DNA of 49,663 nucleotides from Gemella sp. (GCA_030529855.1 JAUMWC010000013.1:1-49663), one strand, 5' to 3'. Shown: positions 33,001 through 40,696, counted from the stretch's first letter. Made by a program: numbers and translations. Notes: generated by a model not told the origin, from the letters alone.

Positions 33001-33664
33001 TTACATTTCGGCTAGGAGTTTCTGTTGGCGTAGGTGTTGGTGCTGGTGTTAAGACTGGAGTTTCTGTTGGTTTTGGACTAGGTGTTATACTTGCATCTTC
33101 AATAATTTCGATTTTACTTGTTCCCCTAATCCCTAATTTAGAGAAGTAATTATCTGATGTTCCAGTTACTCTTACCTTCTTCCCTAAGTTTGCTGGATTA
33201 TCTTTTACATTGTACTGAGTTCTAACAGCACCCGATGGTAATTGAACTGGTACTGTATCTTTAGCTTCTGCAGTAGGTGTTGAAGCTAGGGCAATATTAG
33301 TATGCGTTGCAGGACTTGCATAAGTAGTTCCATTTGTAAGAGTCCCCGCAATATATCCCTCTACCGTAACTTCTTGTTTAGTAGCTGTTGTTTTCTTATA
33401 ATCTTCAACACTTACAGCAGTTACACTTTCAGCAAGAGGTGCTACTTCCGCTGGTTGCGGAGTTTGAACAGTTGAAGTCGAAGGTGTTTCTGAATTAGTT
33501 ATTGGGCTTGACGCTGAGTTTACTGGCGAAGCAGTTACTTCTTCCGCTTGAGCTGATGCTCCACCTAAGAAGAATAAACCTACTAAGGCAGATGTTACTC
33601 CGAAAGAATATTTTTTAATGGTAAATCTTTGTTTTGAATCTTGTTGAGTATTTTTGTTAAACAT
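30044..33664 (-). CDS. LPXTG-anchored surface nuclease (OB-fold domains plus endonuclease/exonuclease/phosphatase domain)
   Basis: 1206 residues. YSIRK signal peptide (RFTIKKYSFGVTSALVGLFF, cleavage after AQA). Several OB-fold segments of YhcR type (LSKYGSELQVADI, LTGILSSFQNNNQI, LGEVEEFLGNGYAD) occupy about 90-640. An EEP nuclease domain spans about 660-1010: IASYNIENFS, ITLVEVQDNNG, GLHLNSKRGD, ILGDYNDYEFSE, and the terminal catalytic DHDPLLLQID. Two 37-residue repeats and a Pro/Val linker lead to NVLPKTSASQENSSSLPLG and a KQK tail. The same plan is found in streptococcal wall-anchored DNases (SpnA, SsnA) that degrade neutrophil traps and environmental DNA. ATG 33664, with AGGAGATAAAAAACGA upstream, gives the usual M-F-N-K start. 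Confidence 0.85.
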   Translation of the reverse strand: MFNKNTQQDSKQRFTIKKYSFGVTSALVGLFFLGGASAQAEEVTASPVNSASSPITNSETPSTSTVQTPQPAEVAPLAESVTAVSVEDYKKTTATKQEVTVEGYIAGTLTNGTTYASPATHTNIALASTPTAEAKDTVPVQLPSGAVRTQYNVKDNPANLGKKVRVTGTSDNYFSKLGIRGTSKIEIIEDASITPSPKPTETPVLTPAPTPTPTETPSRNVTPIAQLRNSEQGKEYSLVGKLISPTNAWGGQGFYLQDKSGAGIYVYPRRDLGLKQGDVVELSGKLSKYGSELQVADITASKKVADEINTPTTTLTIPTLAEDKQSTLVKLENVKVGNISSDSYETASFEVTDKDGNVVAVRVDNRSGVKAGVLKEKIGTNDVINLTGILSSFQNNNQIKPFSLDHFEVVEKAPVAPAEVVSVATIQGEGHESQLKGKAVNVKDVVVTYIERNNKFYVQDLVADGNVKTSDGVAVFQPNHTVKVGDKLEILGEVEEFLGNGYADKNQTDLTTTQIKAKEVKVVGTADLPKTIVLGEDRVAPTKVIEDDAFAKFEPENDALDFWESLEGMVVTVKNARVLGPQKYGEIYVLPGSDTSLRNNSGGISLEVDNYNPQKISLLTTNTKFVTKAGDFFGQDVSGPISYSYTNYKLLVDNKALSSLQDGGLKPEVSAIVKDEEKLSIASYNIENFSANKKGTSDEKVTRIAKSFVSDLHSPDIITLVEVQDNNGETNDGTTDASQSAQRLIDEIKAQGGPNYKYVDYAPENNADGGAPGGNIRTGFLYNAERVKLSDKPAASSTEAAVWENGELKHSISRINPTSSVWAGTRKVPVAEFEFKGEKVVVLGLHLNSKRGDMGVFGKVQPPQFNSEPKRHELAREIKNFVEAGFAQNERANIVILGDYNDYEFSETLRIMESAGLKDLVSAHDKKDRYSYFYQGNNQTLDHAMISGHLSDNYEFDMVHVNSAFMEEHGRASDHDPLLLQIDIRNVKEAPTVEAKPEIVIETAKGTGLVAEELPTVVIETKVPEVAPTVEAKPEIVIETAKGTGLVAEELPTVVIETKVPEVAPTVEEKPVLELPVEVVSTSTPQSGVLALTPEKPELDINLLLGTNSEPVTAVPGVAPTVDAKPELDPALLTKTSATSTNVEKLQEKLVEKKVARAEYLRKGTETSSNVLPKTSASQENSSSLPLGLAAALAGAGLLASRRKQK
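30471..30692. repeat. Two 111-bp in-frame repeats in the nuclease stalk
   Basis: Period exactly 111 bp (30471, 30582, end 30692), encoding a 37-residue unit with VEAKPEIVIETAKGTG and LPTVVIETKVPEVAPT. The copies are nearly identical in DNA, so the copy number may vary between strains. Confidence 0.85.
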
Positions 33665-33699
33665 TCGTTTTTTATCTCCTATTTTTGTATACAAGAGAT

Positions 33700-33708
33700 A
33701 TTATACCA
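33700..33708 (-). promoter_or_regulatory. Extended -10 promoter of the surface nuclease
   Basis: On the minus strand TGGTATAAT (33708-33700) fits TGnTATAAT. No good -35 and no homopolymer tract, unlike the promoters at 29934 and 48089. Confidence 0.6.
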
Positions 33709-33801
33709 CACTAAACTTATTTTTTACTAAACATTAACTACTAAAATAATGAAAACTAACGGAAAACACTCAGAAAAAACATACATTTTACATTTTACTT
33801 A

Positions 33802-33832
33802 CAAAAAAAGACCGAAGTTTAATACTCCAGTC
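33802..33832 (-). terminator. Terminator of the two-component system
   Basis: On the minus strand GACTGGAGT pairs with ACTTCGGTC (two G-U pairs), then T7. It begins next to the response-regulator stop. Confidence 0.8.
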
Positions 33833-34432
33833 TTATATCCAATCATTTTCTTTCGAAATTTTTACAGCTTCTGTTCTGTTTTTTGCGTTTAGTTTTGTCA
33901 AAATATTAGAAATATAATTTCTTACTGTTCCTTCTGATAAGTGTATCTTTTCTGCGATTTCTTTGTTAGATAAGCCTAAATCTAAAAGTCCTACTAATGT
34001 TTTTTCTTGATTTGTTAAGGGATTATTATTACTTGTCATTTTCTCAACAAGTTCTGCAGAGTATTCCTTCTTTCCTTGCATTACTTTTTCAATAGTTTGC
34101 ATTAGTTCTTCTATTGACCTATCTTTTAGAACATAGGCATCTACCCCTGCTTTTACAGCACGTTCGAAGTAACCAGTTCTCTTGAAAGTCGTAACTACAA
34201 CTACCTTGACATCAATCTTACTTTCCCTAACATAGTCTAGTACATCTAGCCCTGTTTTTAAGGGCATTTCTATATCTAGTACAGCAACGTCGTACTTTTC
34301 TTCAGTAAGTTTTGCGATAGCTTCTTCACCATTAGCTACGCCCACTACCTGACTTACTCCATCTTCCAAAAGAAGTAATTTTGTCATAGCATCTCTAAGC
34401 ATAGATTGGTCTTCTGCTAATAAAATTTTCAT
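33833..34432 (-). CDS. NarL/LuxR-family response regulator (YvfU/DesR-like)
   Basis: 199 residues. The receiver has acidic LAEDQSM, phospho-Asp in [13 protein letters not shown], Thr in VVVTTF and Lys in YVLKDRS. The C-terminal LuxR helix-turn-helix contains [39 protein letters not shown]. It starts one base after the kinase stop (TAAGATG) with GAGAGG as ribosome site. As in B. subtilis yvfRSTU or lnrJKLMN, it should control the ABC-2 exporter encoded just upstream, in response to membrane stress or an amphiphilic antimicrobial; the signal is not known. Confidence 0.9.
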   Translation of the reverse strand: MKILLAEDQSMLRDAMTKLLLLEDGVSQVVGVANGEEAIAKLTEEKYDVAVLDIEMPLKTGLDVLDYVRESKIDVKVVVVTTFKRTGYFERAVKAGVDAYVLKDRSIEELMQTIEKVMQGKKEYSAELVEKMTSNNNPLTNQEKTLVGLLDLGLSNKEIAEKIHLSEGTVRNYISNILTKLNAKNRTEAVKISKENDWI

Positions 34433-34433
34433 C

Positions 34434-35531
34434 TTACATCCTCTCCCTTGGAATACTTATTTTAATTATAGTTGGTTCTTTTATAGAAGATATTTCTACA
34501 CTACCACCTACAACTAATAATCTTTCTTTCATATTTTTAAGTTCTACATATTTAGATTCAAAACCTTTACCATTATCACTTACTACCAGTGTTAAAGTAT
34601 CTTTACTTTCTTCTAAAATAAAGTCGGCTTTAGCAGCTTCGCTGTGTTTCAAGATATTATTAACAAGTTCTTTAATCAGCATTACAAGTGTAGATTCTTC
34701 TGTTTTTGATAAAGTAGTTTCGCTAAAATTATCAGCAAATCTTACTTCTATACCTGCCAAACTCAAGGTTTCCTTGGCGATTTCTACTTCTTCTTTTAGG
34801 GATTTATAACTTATATTACTCACTATTTCCCTTACTTGTTTCATATGTATTTTAGAAGCCTTATTGATTTCACTTATTTCCTTAGCCGCTTCTTCATAAA
34901 GCCCCTTGTTTATATACTTGACTGCTAGTTCTGACTTCAAATTCAAACTAACAAAGATATGACCTAGACTATCGTGCAAGTCTCTAGCAATTCTATTACG
35001 TTCATTTTCTGCAAGTAGACTGTTGATGTATTCGTGTTGCTTCATTTTTTCATATCTTGCCCTAGTATCGATAACATCAATTCTTGATGCAACGTGAGAA
35101 AATACTGCTACTCCAAGTACCATCGCTATCATAGTTTTGAAATAAGGGTTAACACTATTGTTATAAACAATCAGCATACTAACGATAAATAAAGTTGAGT
35201 AAAAAGTTATATTTCTAAAAGATTTTAAATCTGTATCCATAAACTTGAAATTCAAAAGCGATGACAAAAACATTGTCAACATCACATTAAATGATAATAC
35301 ATAGGTATTTATTACCACTATGTAAATACACATATATAACCACATAAGATTTAACGCTAACTTGTTTATTATTATAAGATTTCCGATATGAAATACAGCA
35401 AACAGTATAGTTGCTGGTAGCATAAAACTAGGATAAGCCCCATCCAAAGAATAGTATATCGGGAACACAAGCCACAGTAAAGATACAAAAAACATAGGAT
35501 GTTCTTGTTTTAATCTATTGAAAAGTTTCAT
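34434..35531 (-). CDS. NarL-type sensor histidine kinase (YvfT/DesK-like)
   Basis: 365 residues. About five to six membrane helices occupy residues 12-155 with hardly any extracytoplasmic domain, an intramembrane-sensing layout. The HisKA_3 phosphoacceptor is [20 protein letters not shown] (His near residue 185). The ATP domain has N-box [15 protein letters not shown] and G-box [19 protein letters not shown] precedes ATG 35531. It pairs with the response regulator downstream. Confidence 0.9.
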   Translation of the reverse strand: MKLFNRLKQEHPMFFVSLLWLVFPIYYSLDGAYPSFMLPATILFAVFHIGNLIIINKLALNLMWLYMCIYIVVINTYVLSFNVMLTMFLSSLLNFKFMDTDLKSFRNITFYSTLFIVSMLIVYNNSVNPYFKTMIAMVLGVAVFSHVASRIDVIDTRARYEKMKQHEYINSLLAENERNRIARDLHDSLGHIFVSLNLKSELAVKYINKGLYEEAAKEISEINKASKIHMKQVREIVSNISYKSLKEEVEIAKETLSLAGIEVRFADNFSETTLSKTEESTLVMLIKELVNNILKHSEAAKADFILEESKDTLTLVVSDNGKGFESKYVELKNMKERLLVVGGSVEISSIKEPTIIKISIPRERM

Positions 35532-35564
35532 TCTTTAATCACCTTTTTTCACTAAATATTTCTG

Positions 35565-35750
35565 CTAACTATACAAATTACGAAATGTGGCATATAGAAA
35601 TCCAGCTATTGCCACAATAGCCCAAATCCAATATTTCCAATCATAACTCATTTCTACTCTAGTTTTTTCTATTTCTAACTTGGCTTTTTCTAATTCTAAT
35701 CTTAATTTTTCATTTTCTAGTTCTAATTCTTTTATTTTTTCACTATTCAT
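35565..35750 (-). CDS. Small coiled-coil tail-anchored membrane protein
   Basis: 61 residues: MNSEKIKELELENEKLRLEL continues as an uninterrupted coiled coil of Lys/Glu/Leu heptads (about 1-36), followed by one C-terminal helix (about 40-58, YWIWAIVAIAGFLYATF). I do not recognise a family. It stands between the exporter genes and the kinase gene, so it may be an accessory of the sensor or exporter. AAAGGAGAG precedes ATG 35750; the frame's earlier codon at 35804 has none. Two strong palindromes lie upstream. Confidence 0.65.
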   Translation of the reverse strand: MNSEKIKELELENEKLRLELEKAKLEIEKTRVEMSYDWKYWIWAIVAIAGFLYATFRNLYS

Positions 35751-35796
35751 AATTCTCTCCTTTATTATAGCATATAAACAATACTCTAAACTCTGT

Positions 35797-35856
35797 ATTT
35801 CCAAAAATTTGGAAATTCTTGTCGATTTTTATATTTATTTCTAAATTTTTAGAAAT
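35797..35856. promoter_or_regulatory. Two tandem palindromes, probable regulator-binding sites
   Basis: ATTTCCAAA-AA-TTTGGAAAT (35797-35816) and ATTTCTAAA-TT-TTTAGAAAT (35837-35856). Each is a perfect 9-2-9 palindrome; the consensus is ATTTCyAAA-nn-TTTrGAAAT. The centres are exactly 40 bp apart, close to four helical turns, so two dimers would bind the same DNA face. They lie upstream of the small coiled-coil gene and the kinase/regulator genes. The response regulator itself is the best candidate binder (inference). Confidence 0.6.
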
Positions 35857-35864
35857 TATTATAG

Positions 35865-35905
35865 TTTTAGCTGTATCTCTTAAAAGAAATACAGCTACAT
35901 TTTTA
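35865..35905. terminator. Hairpin after the ABC-2 permease gene
   Basis: TAGCTGTAT/ATACAGCTA (35868-35876 with 35889-35897), 12-nt loop. The T-run is better on the plus strand (CATTTTTATTTT) than on the minus strand, so termination of the leftward exporter transcript may be partial. Confidence 0.5.
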
Positions 35906-36640
35906 TTTTATTTTCTTCTTTAGAATAAGCGTCAGACCTATTAACACCACAGCATAAGCAATTAAGATAAAGAATGATTTACTTTCGAATACATCTTTAA
36001 ATATGTATTGTTGGGCTAGATGATTGATGTGGTAGGTAGGCGTAAGTTTTCCAATTTTTTGCAAAAATTCTGGGAATCCATTTAGAGGCCACCATAGTCC
36101 TCCTATCATTGATAGGAATATAAATATTATATTAGACACAGCCGATACTTTTTCAACTGATTTTATAAGTGTTAATACAAATCCAATAGACATCATACAA
36201 ACAGCACCAAAAACAATTAGTAATGCCAATGTTATCCATTCTTTAACTTCAAATTCAACATCCTTAATAAATTTCCCTGTAGAAAATACTACAACAATCG
36301 ATACTAGAAAATACGAAACTACTCTTATAACTTTAGCTAAGTAATATTGCCAAATTTTTATATTTGTACGACCTACAAAATTCACCCATCTATTATTTTT
36401 ATCTTCTATAAACAGCATAGGTAATGAATATATTCCAAAAGAGATACTAGAATAAATTGTCATAGAAACTAACATTGTTTTTACTACATAAGGTCTTATA
36501 TCTTCTGGATAAGTTCCTTCCATCATACTAGACATCAATAGAAATATCATTACTGGTAGACCAATCCCTATAATAAAACTTACCCAATTTCTTCTAAATA
36601 AGATAAACTCTATTTTCAATAATGCATTTAAGTTACTCAT
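35903..36640 (-). CDS. ABC-2 type permease (YvfS-like)
   Basis: 245 residues with six membrane helices. Typical ABC-2 permease features are an N-terminal amphipathic stretch LLKIEFILFRRNW, helix 1 FIIGIGLPVMIFLLMS, and GLWWPLNGFPEFLQKIGKLTPTYHINH before the last helix. It works with the ATPase encoded by the overlapping upstream gene. The frame is open from 36664, but ATG 36640 overlaps the ATPase stop (ATGAGTAA) and has GGGGGAAGAG upstream. Substrate unknown, probably a hydrophobic antimicrobial or lipid. Confidence 0.85.
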   Translation of the reverse strand: MSNLNALLKIEFILFRRNWVSFIIGIGLPVMIFLLMSSMMEGTYPEDIRPYVVKTMLVSMTIYSSISFGIYSLPMLFIEDKNNRWVNFVGRTNIKIWQYYLAKVIRVVSYFLVSIVVVFSTGKFIKDVEFEVKEWITLALLIVFGAVCMMSIGFVLTLIKSVEKVSAVSNIIFIFLSMIGGLWWPLNGFPEFLQKIGKLTPTYHINHLAQQYIFKDVFESKSFFILIAYAVVLIGLTLILKKKIK

Positions 36641-37520
36641 TTTCTCTTCCCCCTGTCTCTTCAAATATAGCCGATAAAAGCGACCTATTTTGTATCTCTA
36701 TCTCACTAATCTTGCAACCTTTATTCGACAAGACTTGCCAGACTTCTTCTATATCCTTAGTCGCAAAACTTATATTATCTGATTTTATTTCTATATCAGT
36801 TACCTTATCTAAAGTTTCTACTACTTCTAAATAATCTTTAGGAACACTTACATATTTTAATAGTTCTTCTGATTTCAAGGCGTAAGGCGTCGTATCTCTG
36901 ACTAAAACTCCCTTGTTTAGAACTAGTATTCTCTCCGCTATATGCTCAACTTCTTCTATATAGTGTGATGAGTAGACGATTGTCGTTCCCTTCGCTTTCA
37001 GACTATCAACAATCTGCCAGAAGTAAATTCTAGTCGCTGTATCCATAGCTGCCGTTGGTTCATCTAGGAATAAAATTTTTGGCTTACCGATTAGTTTTAA
37101 GACAAATACTAGGAATCGTTTTTGACCACCAGATAATTTGCTTACTAGTTGACTCTTCTGCTTATCACTGAATTTTAATATGTCATCTATCTCACTACTT
37201 GTTAGATGATTTTTGTAAATTGATTGGTAAAACTCTATCAGTTCCTTAACCTTTAACTTGTCTGGTATAGCATTTTCCTGATCTAGTATTGCTACATAAT
37301 TTTTTAAAGAAGTATCATCTGCTGATTTTTCCATCAAGGCAACATTTTCTTTTGTTGCTGAATATTCTCCAATCAAGTGTTTGAATAAGGTAGTTTTCCC
37401 TGCTCCGTTAGGTCCTATTAGAGCAAGACACTCTCCTTCATTTATTTCAAAAGATATATTTTTTAATATTTCCTTATCTTTCGCTTTCATAGAAAGATTT
37501 TTTACAGTAATTAAAGCCAT
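36633..37520 (-). CDS. ABC transporter ATPase (YvfR-like)
   Basis: 295 residues: Walker A GPNGAGKTTLFKH, Q-loop AILDQENAI, signature LSGGQKRFLVF, Walker B ILFLDEPTAAMD, H-loop YSSHYIEEVEHIA. The C-terminal 80 residues form the regulatory extension common in ABC-2 exporter ATPases. GGGGGAAGG precedes ATG 37520. It is the first gene of a unit with the permease (8-base overlap), followed by the small coiled-coil gene, kinase and regulator. Confidence 0.9.
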   Translation of the reverse strand: MALITVKNLSMKAKDKEILKNISFEINEGECLALIGPNGAGKTTLFKHLIGEYSATKENVALMEKSADDTSLKNYVAILDQENAIPDKLKVKELIEFYQSIYKNHLTSSEIDDILKFSDKQKSQLVSKLSGGQKRFLVFVLKLIGKPKILFLDEPTAAMDTATRIYFWQIVDSLKAKGTTIVYSSHYIEEVEHIAERILVLNKGVLVRDTTPYALKSEELLKYVSVPKDYLEVVETLDKVTDIEIKSDNISFATKDIEEVWQVLSNKGCKISEIEIQNRSLLSAIFEETGGRENE

Positions 37521-37600
37521 TTTCCTTCCCCCTTTTTTATCTACTTTTATTATAGAATTTTATTTTTTAAAATTTTAGTAGCCAACGTAACAAGTAAATA

Positions 37601-37612
37601 TGACAAATGTCA
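37601..37612. promoter_or_regulatory. Short inverted repeat between exporter operon and MATE gene
   Basis: TGACA-AA-TGTCA, a perfect 5-2-5 palindrome in the divergent intergenic region. It could be an operator for either side. No further support. Confidence 0.3.
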
Positions 37613-37679
37613 CATCTAATCACAAACTTTTATACATTAAACAAGTGTTTAATAAGTTAAATTTTATTTTGTGTAAACA

Positions 37680-37708
37680 TTGTTTTCTTTACACTTTCGT
37701 TATATAAT
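37680..37708 (+). promoter_or_regulatory. Promoter of the MATE gene
   Basis: TTGTTT (37680-37685), 17-bp spacer, TATAAT (37703-37708). Confidence 0.7.
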
Positions 37709-37740
37709 ATTTAAATAAATATTAATTGAAGGAGATTTTT

Positions 37741-39072
37741 ATGAATGATATGACCAAGGGAGCCATACTCCCACACATATTAAAGTTCGCGTTTTTCGTC
37801 TTTATCGCAGGTCTTCTGCAAAACTTATACCTACTTGTTGACTCTATTATTCTTGGTCAATATCTAGGAAAAGAAGCCATCGCAGCCGTAGGTATCGCAA
37901 TGACACTTAACTTTGTTGTTATTGGATTCTTACAAGGTCTTACGCAAGGTTTCTCAATAAATATGGCACAAGCCTTCGGTGCTAAAGATATGGTTAGATT
38001 TAGAAAATATTTCTACAACTCTATCCTTCTATCAGTAGGATTAGGACTACTAATAACAGTTGTTCTGACTTTAACTAATGGATTCGTCCTAAAATGGATG
38101 AACACTCCTGACAATCTTTTCGATTTGGCTAATATATTCTTAATCGTACTTTACTCAGGGACTCTTCCATTACTATTCTACAACCTATTCTCTGGAGTTC
38201 TTAGAAGTATAGGAAACTCATTCTCTCCTATCCTTTTCCTTGCCCTATCGGTTGTAATTAACATTTCAGTTGTTTATATATTTGTAGCTTTACTTTCTGG
38301 GGGTATTTGGGGAGCGTCACTAGGTACTGTAATCAGTCAGACAATCGCTTCAATTGCGTGTTTCTTCTACATTAAAAAGAAATACCCTGAATTAACTATA
38401 AGAGAAGAAGAAAAAGTTGCCGATAAACAACTTATGAAAAAACTTGTAACTCAAGCTATCCCAATGGGATTACAATTCTCATTCACAGGAATTGGAGTTT
38501 TAGTATTGCAAACATTCCTTAACGATTTCTCAACAGAGCATATCGCAGGATTCTCTATCGCAGTTCGTATCCAAAACATTATTGTCTTTGTATTCGTAGC
38601 CTTAGCTAATGCCATCGCTACATTTATAAGCCAAAACTACGGAGCTAAAAAACACGATAGAATCAACCAAGGAGTTAAGTTAGTAGTTGGAATATCATTA
38701 GTACTGAGCCTTGTGTGTATTGCACTTATAAAAGTATTCGGTGTAAGTATGGTAAATATATTTACAGAAAGCCCAGACCCACTAATTGCTGAAGCAAGTA
38801 CAACTTACTTTAACGTTGTAACTTGGGGTTACCCAATACTAGCATTACTAATCGTTTTCCGTAGTGCTCTTCAAGGATTCGGATTCCCTATAACAGCAAT
38901 GTTTGCAGGAATTATAGAATTAATAATGCGTGTTGTCGTTGTAGCTACCCTAACTTCTAGTCTAGGATTCCTTGCTATCTGTTTAGCAGACTTAGCAACT
39001 TGGGTAGTAACAGGTGTAGCACTTATTGTAGCCTACTTCTACCTAACAAAAACAAGAAGAAAAACAATATAA
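37741..39072 (+). CDS. MATE-family efflux transporter
   Basis: 443 residues with twelve membrane helices in two homologous halves (about 10-220 and 235-435). The first half has FAFFVFIAGLLQNLYLLVDSIILGQYLGKEAIAAVGIA, the signature helix 1-2 region (D in LVDS); the second half has the matching IAGFSIAVRIQNIIVFVFVALANAIATFISQNYGA. Na+- or H+-driven drug or metabolite antiport in the cytoplasmic membrane. GAAGGAG precedes ATG 37741; the frame is open from 37726 without an RBS. Confidence 0.9.
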   Translation: MNDMTKGAILPHILKFAFFVFIAGLLQNLYLLVDSIILGQYLGKEAIAAVGIAMTLNFVVIGFLQGLTQGFSINMAQAFGAKDMVRFRKYFYNSILLSVGLGLLITVVLTLTNGFVLKWMNTPDNLFDLANIFLIVLYSGTLPLLFYNLFSGVLRSIGNSFSPILFLALSVVINISVVYIFVALLSGGIWGASLGTVISQTIASIACFFYIKKKYPELTIREEEKVADKQLMKKLVTQAIPMGLQFSFTGIGVLVLQTFLNDFSTEHIAGFSIAVRIQNIIVFVFVALANAIATFISQNYGAKKHDRINQGVKLVVGISLVLSLVCIALIKVFGVSMVNIFTESPDPLIAEASTTYFNVVTWGYPILALLIVFRSALQGFGFPITAMFAGIIELIMRVVVVATLTSSLGFLAICLADLATWVVTGVALIVAYFYLTKTRRKTI

Positions 39073-39076
39073 AAAG

Positions 39077-39105
39077 ACTTCCGGAAAATTTTCCGGAAGT
39101 TTTAT
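39077..39105 (+). terminator. Terminator of the MATE gene
   Basis: ACTTCCGGAAAA/TTTTCCGGAAGT (39077-39100) with a TTTATTTTTA tail. Confidence 0.8.
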
Positions 39106-39110
39106 TTTTA

Positions 39111-39119
39111 TGATATAAT
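39111..39119 (+). promoter_or_regulatory. Extended -10 promoter of the Fst-like toxin
   Basis: TGATATAAT, about 45 bp before the toxin ATG. Confidence 0.7.
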
Positions 39120-39163
39120 TTAGATGTTACTCAACCGATACTGTAGCAGTTAGGAGGGTAGCT

Positions 39164-39292
39164 ATGCATCATTTCTTTATTGTCGGACACATCGAAGATT
39201 TTATAATTGGAGTACTTACAACAATATTCTCACATTACATAATCAAATGGCTAGATGACACATCAGACAATTCAAATAATAAGAGTAAATAG
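39164..39292 (+). CDS. Fst/par-family type I toxin peptide
   Basis: 42 residues: one membrane helix (FIIGVLTTIFSHYIIKWL, about 13-30), then a charged, disordered tail DDTSDNSNNKSK. Fst-family toxins have this G-V-x-x-x-x-F-S-x-x-x-x-x-W-L-D/N pattern; they insert in the membrane and disturb division. TAGGAGGGT precedes ATG 39164. A convergent antisense RNA from the opposite strand shares the terminator hairpin and has a direct repeat of the toxin start (ATGCATCATT), exactly as in the par locus of pAD1. The ORF is too short for the usual gene callers. Confidence 0.85.
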   Translation: MHHFFIVGHIEDFIIGVLTTIFSHYIIKWLDDTSDNSNNKSK

Positions 39293-39296
39293 CATA

Positions 39297-39343
39297 ATAA
39301 AAAACCTAGGGACTGTCTGGAAAACTACCCTAGGTCTTTTTTA
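39297..39343. terminator. Bidirectional terminator shared by toxin and antitoxin RNA
   Basis: CCTAGGG/CCCTAGG (39305-39311 with 39328-39334) flanked by A6 and T6. The 16-nt loop carries CTGGAAA on the toxin strand and TTTCCAG on the antitoxin strand, so the two RNAs can kiss. Confidence 0.85.
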
Positions 39344-39363
39344 TGCTTTATGCATCATTCTTT
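39299..39363 (-). ncRNA. Antitoxin RNA of the Fst/par locus (RNA II-like)
   Basis: From the promoter at 39398-39370 transcription should start near 39363. Its first bases (39363-39350) are the complement of ATGCATCATTCTTT, which repeats the toxin start ATGCATCATTTCTTT (39164-39178) with one base fewer. It then reads through the shared terminator hairpin. Pairing at the start codon region and at the terminator loop would block toxin translation. Confidence 0.8.
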
Positions 39364-39369
39364 GATTAA

Positions 39370-39398
39370 ATTATAACAAATAGCCTAACACTAGTCAA
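39370..39398 (-). promoter_or_regulatory. Promoter of the Fst-locus antitoxin RNA
   Basis: On the minus strand TTGACT (39398-39393), 17-bp spacer, TATAAT (39375-39370). It is stronger than the toxin promoter, as expected. Confidence 0.85.
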
Positions 39399-39441
39399 GC
39401 CTGTACCACCAGAAATCATATAACTCCTAGGGTTTATTTTA

Positions 39442-39747
39442 TTAAAATTTTACATCTGTTAATTTAACTAACCAGTTTTCTGCTGGATTTGTAGAATCTA
39501 AAAGTTTTGGATTAGATTCAGCAGCCTTGTTTACTTCTACAACTTTTCCTGCCACTGGTGAAAGGATTGGCATCGTTGTTTTAGCAGCCTCTACTTCTAC
39601 TAATACATCATCTACTTCTAGAGTTTCTTCTGTTGTGAATGATGCAAAACCAATTTCTCCTGTATCATCTTGTAATTTTGGCGTCATCGATAAAGTGTAA
39701 ACACCCTTTTCTTCAGTTATTAAAATATCGTTAATTATTTTTTCCAT
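39442..39747 (-). CDS. gcvH: GcvH-like lipoyl carrier protein
   Basis: 101 residues, shorter than glycine-cleavage H proteins (about 125). The lipoyl-attachment hairpin is LVEVEAAKTTMPILSPVAGKVVEVN with the modified Lys in EAAKTTMPI. The pattern GEIGFASFTTEETLEVDD is that of GcvH. In several Firmicutes such GcvH-L proteins serve as octanoyl/lipoyl relay. No gcvP or gcvT gene is nearby, whereas lipL is directly upstream, so a relay or signalling role fits better than glycine cleavage. ATG 39747 (AGG 9 nt upstream) is chosen over the ATG at 39756. Confidence 0.8.
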   Translation of the reverse strand: MEKIINDILITEEKGVYTLSMTPKLQDDTGEIGFASFTTEETLEVDDVLVEVEAAKTTMPILSPVAGKVVEVNKAAESNPKLLDSTNPAENWLVKLTDVKF

Positions 39748-39758
39748 TTTTATCATCC

Positions 39759-40565
39759 TTATTTATACTTTTTATATAGTATATCATACTTTTCTTGCAT
39801 ACTTCCATCAAGGGACATTTGACCTACTCTAAAACCAAGAAGTTCTAACCTATCCTTGATTAAGTCTATAGCTTTTTCCATAGATAATTCTTCATCAAAA
39901 AGAACATCTAAAGACTCCATACAATCTGGGTCTATATCTGGGTATTTAGTATTAGTTTCCTGCCCATTTTTTCCAATTCTATAAAATTCTTTTATTAAGC
40001 TAGACCTTTTTTCCTGATTTCCATTAACACTTAGATAAATAGATACAGCAATTCCGTCCTTCATCCTTCTCTGAGCAATACCTGCAAATTTTTTACCAGC
40101 TATACTTAAATCGTAAGTCCCTGGGCAGTAAGAATCTTCTAATTCAAAGTAGTCTATCCTTCCATAAAAATCAGAGAACATCTCCCTTACAAAGTCCACC
40201 ATCATTAAGTAGGCATCAGACATAGAAATTTTCTCATCTTGCGTATTAGGAATTACAAAAGAAAAGTTTAAAACTCCTTCATCAGCAACAACGGCTAAGC
40301 CACCTTGGTTCCTAACCACTATTTCATAACCCTGACTTCTTAAATAATCTGTAGCCTTGTCTAATTCTGGTAATTGTCTATCTAACTTCCCTAAAATCAC
40401 ACACTTGGTCATAGGCCAAATATGAAAAATCATCTCTTTATTATTATCATTTACCTGGTGTAAAAATAATTCTGTTAGTACAAATGGTCTCTTTAAATCT
40501 GTAACATCTTCGACCCTGTCTTCATATATCTTTACTGGTAGATTTTTTAACTTTTCAAAATCCAT
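39759..40565 (-). CDS. lipL: Octanoyl-[GcvH]:protein N-octanoyltransferase (LipL-like)
   Basis: 268 residues of the biotin/lipoate protein ligase fold. VVRNQGGLAVVADEGVLNFSFVIP is the substrate-binding region and ELEDSYCPGTYDLSIAGKKFAGIAQRR contains the Cys that serves as acyl acceptor in B. subtilis LipL. That Cys separates it from LplA ligases and LipM. It moves octanoyl or lipoyl groups from GcvH to E2 subunits. The gcvH-like gene follows after 11 bases, so donor and enzyme are encoded together. Confidence 0.85.
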   Translation of the reverse strand: MDFEKLKNLPVKIYEDRVEDVTDLKRPFVLTELFLHQVNDNNKEMIFHIWPMTKCVILGKLDRQLPELDKATDYLRSQGYEIVVRNQGGLAVVADEGVLNFSFVIPNTQDEKISMSDAYLMMVDFVREMFSDFYGRIDYFELEDSYCPGTYDLSIAGKKFAGIAQRRMKDGIAVSIYLSVNGNQEKRSSLIKEFYRIGKNGQETNTKYPDIDPDCMESLDVLFDEELSMEKAIDLIKDRLELLGFRVGQMSLDGSMQEKYDILYKKYK

Positions 40566-40696
40566 TTTTTATCCCCTAGTCTATTAAGTCATATTTATTC
40601 TAACTTAATCTAGATTTTTTATCAAATTTCTTTCGCTAAATATCATTATTTATAGTATAATAAAGATGATTTGTTAATATTTTTTAGGAGATAATT

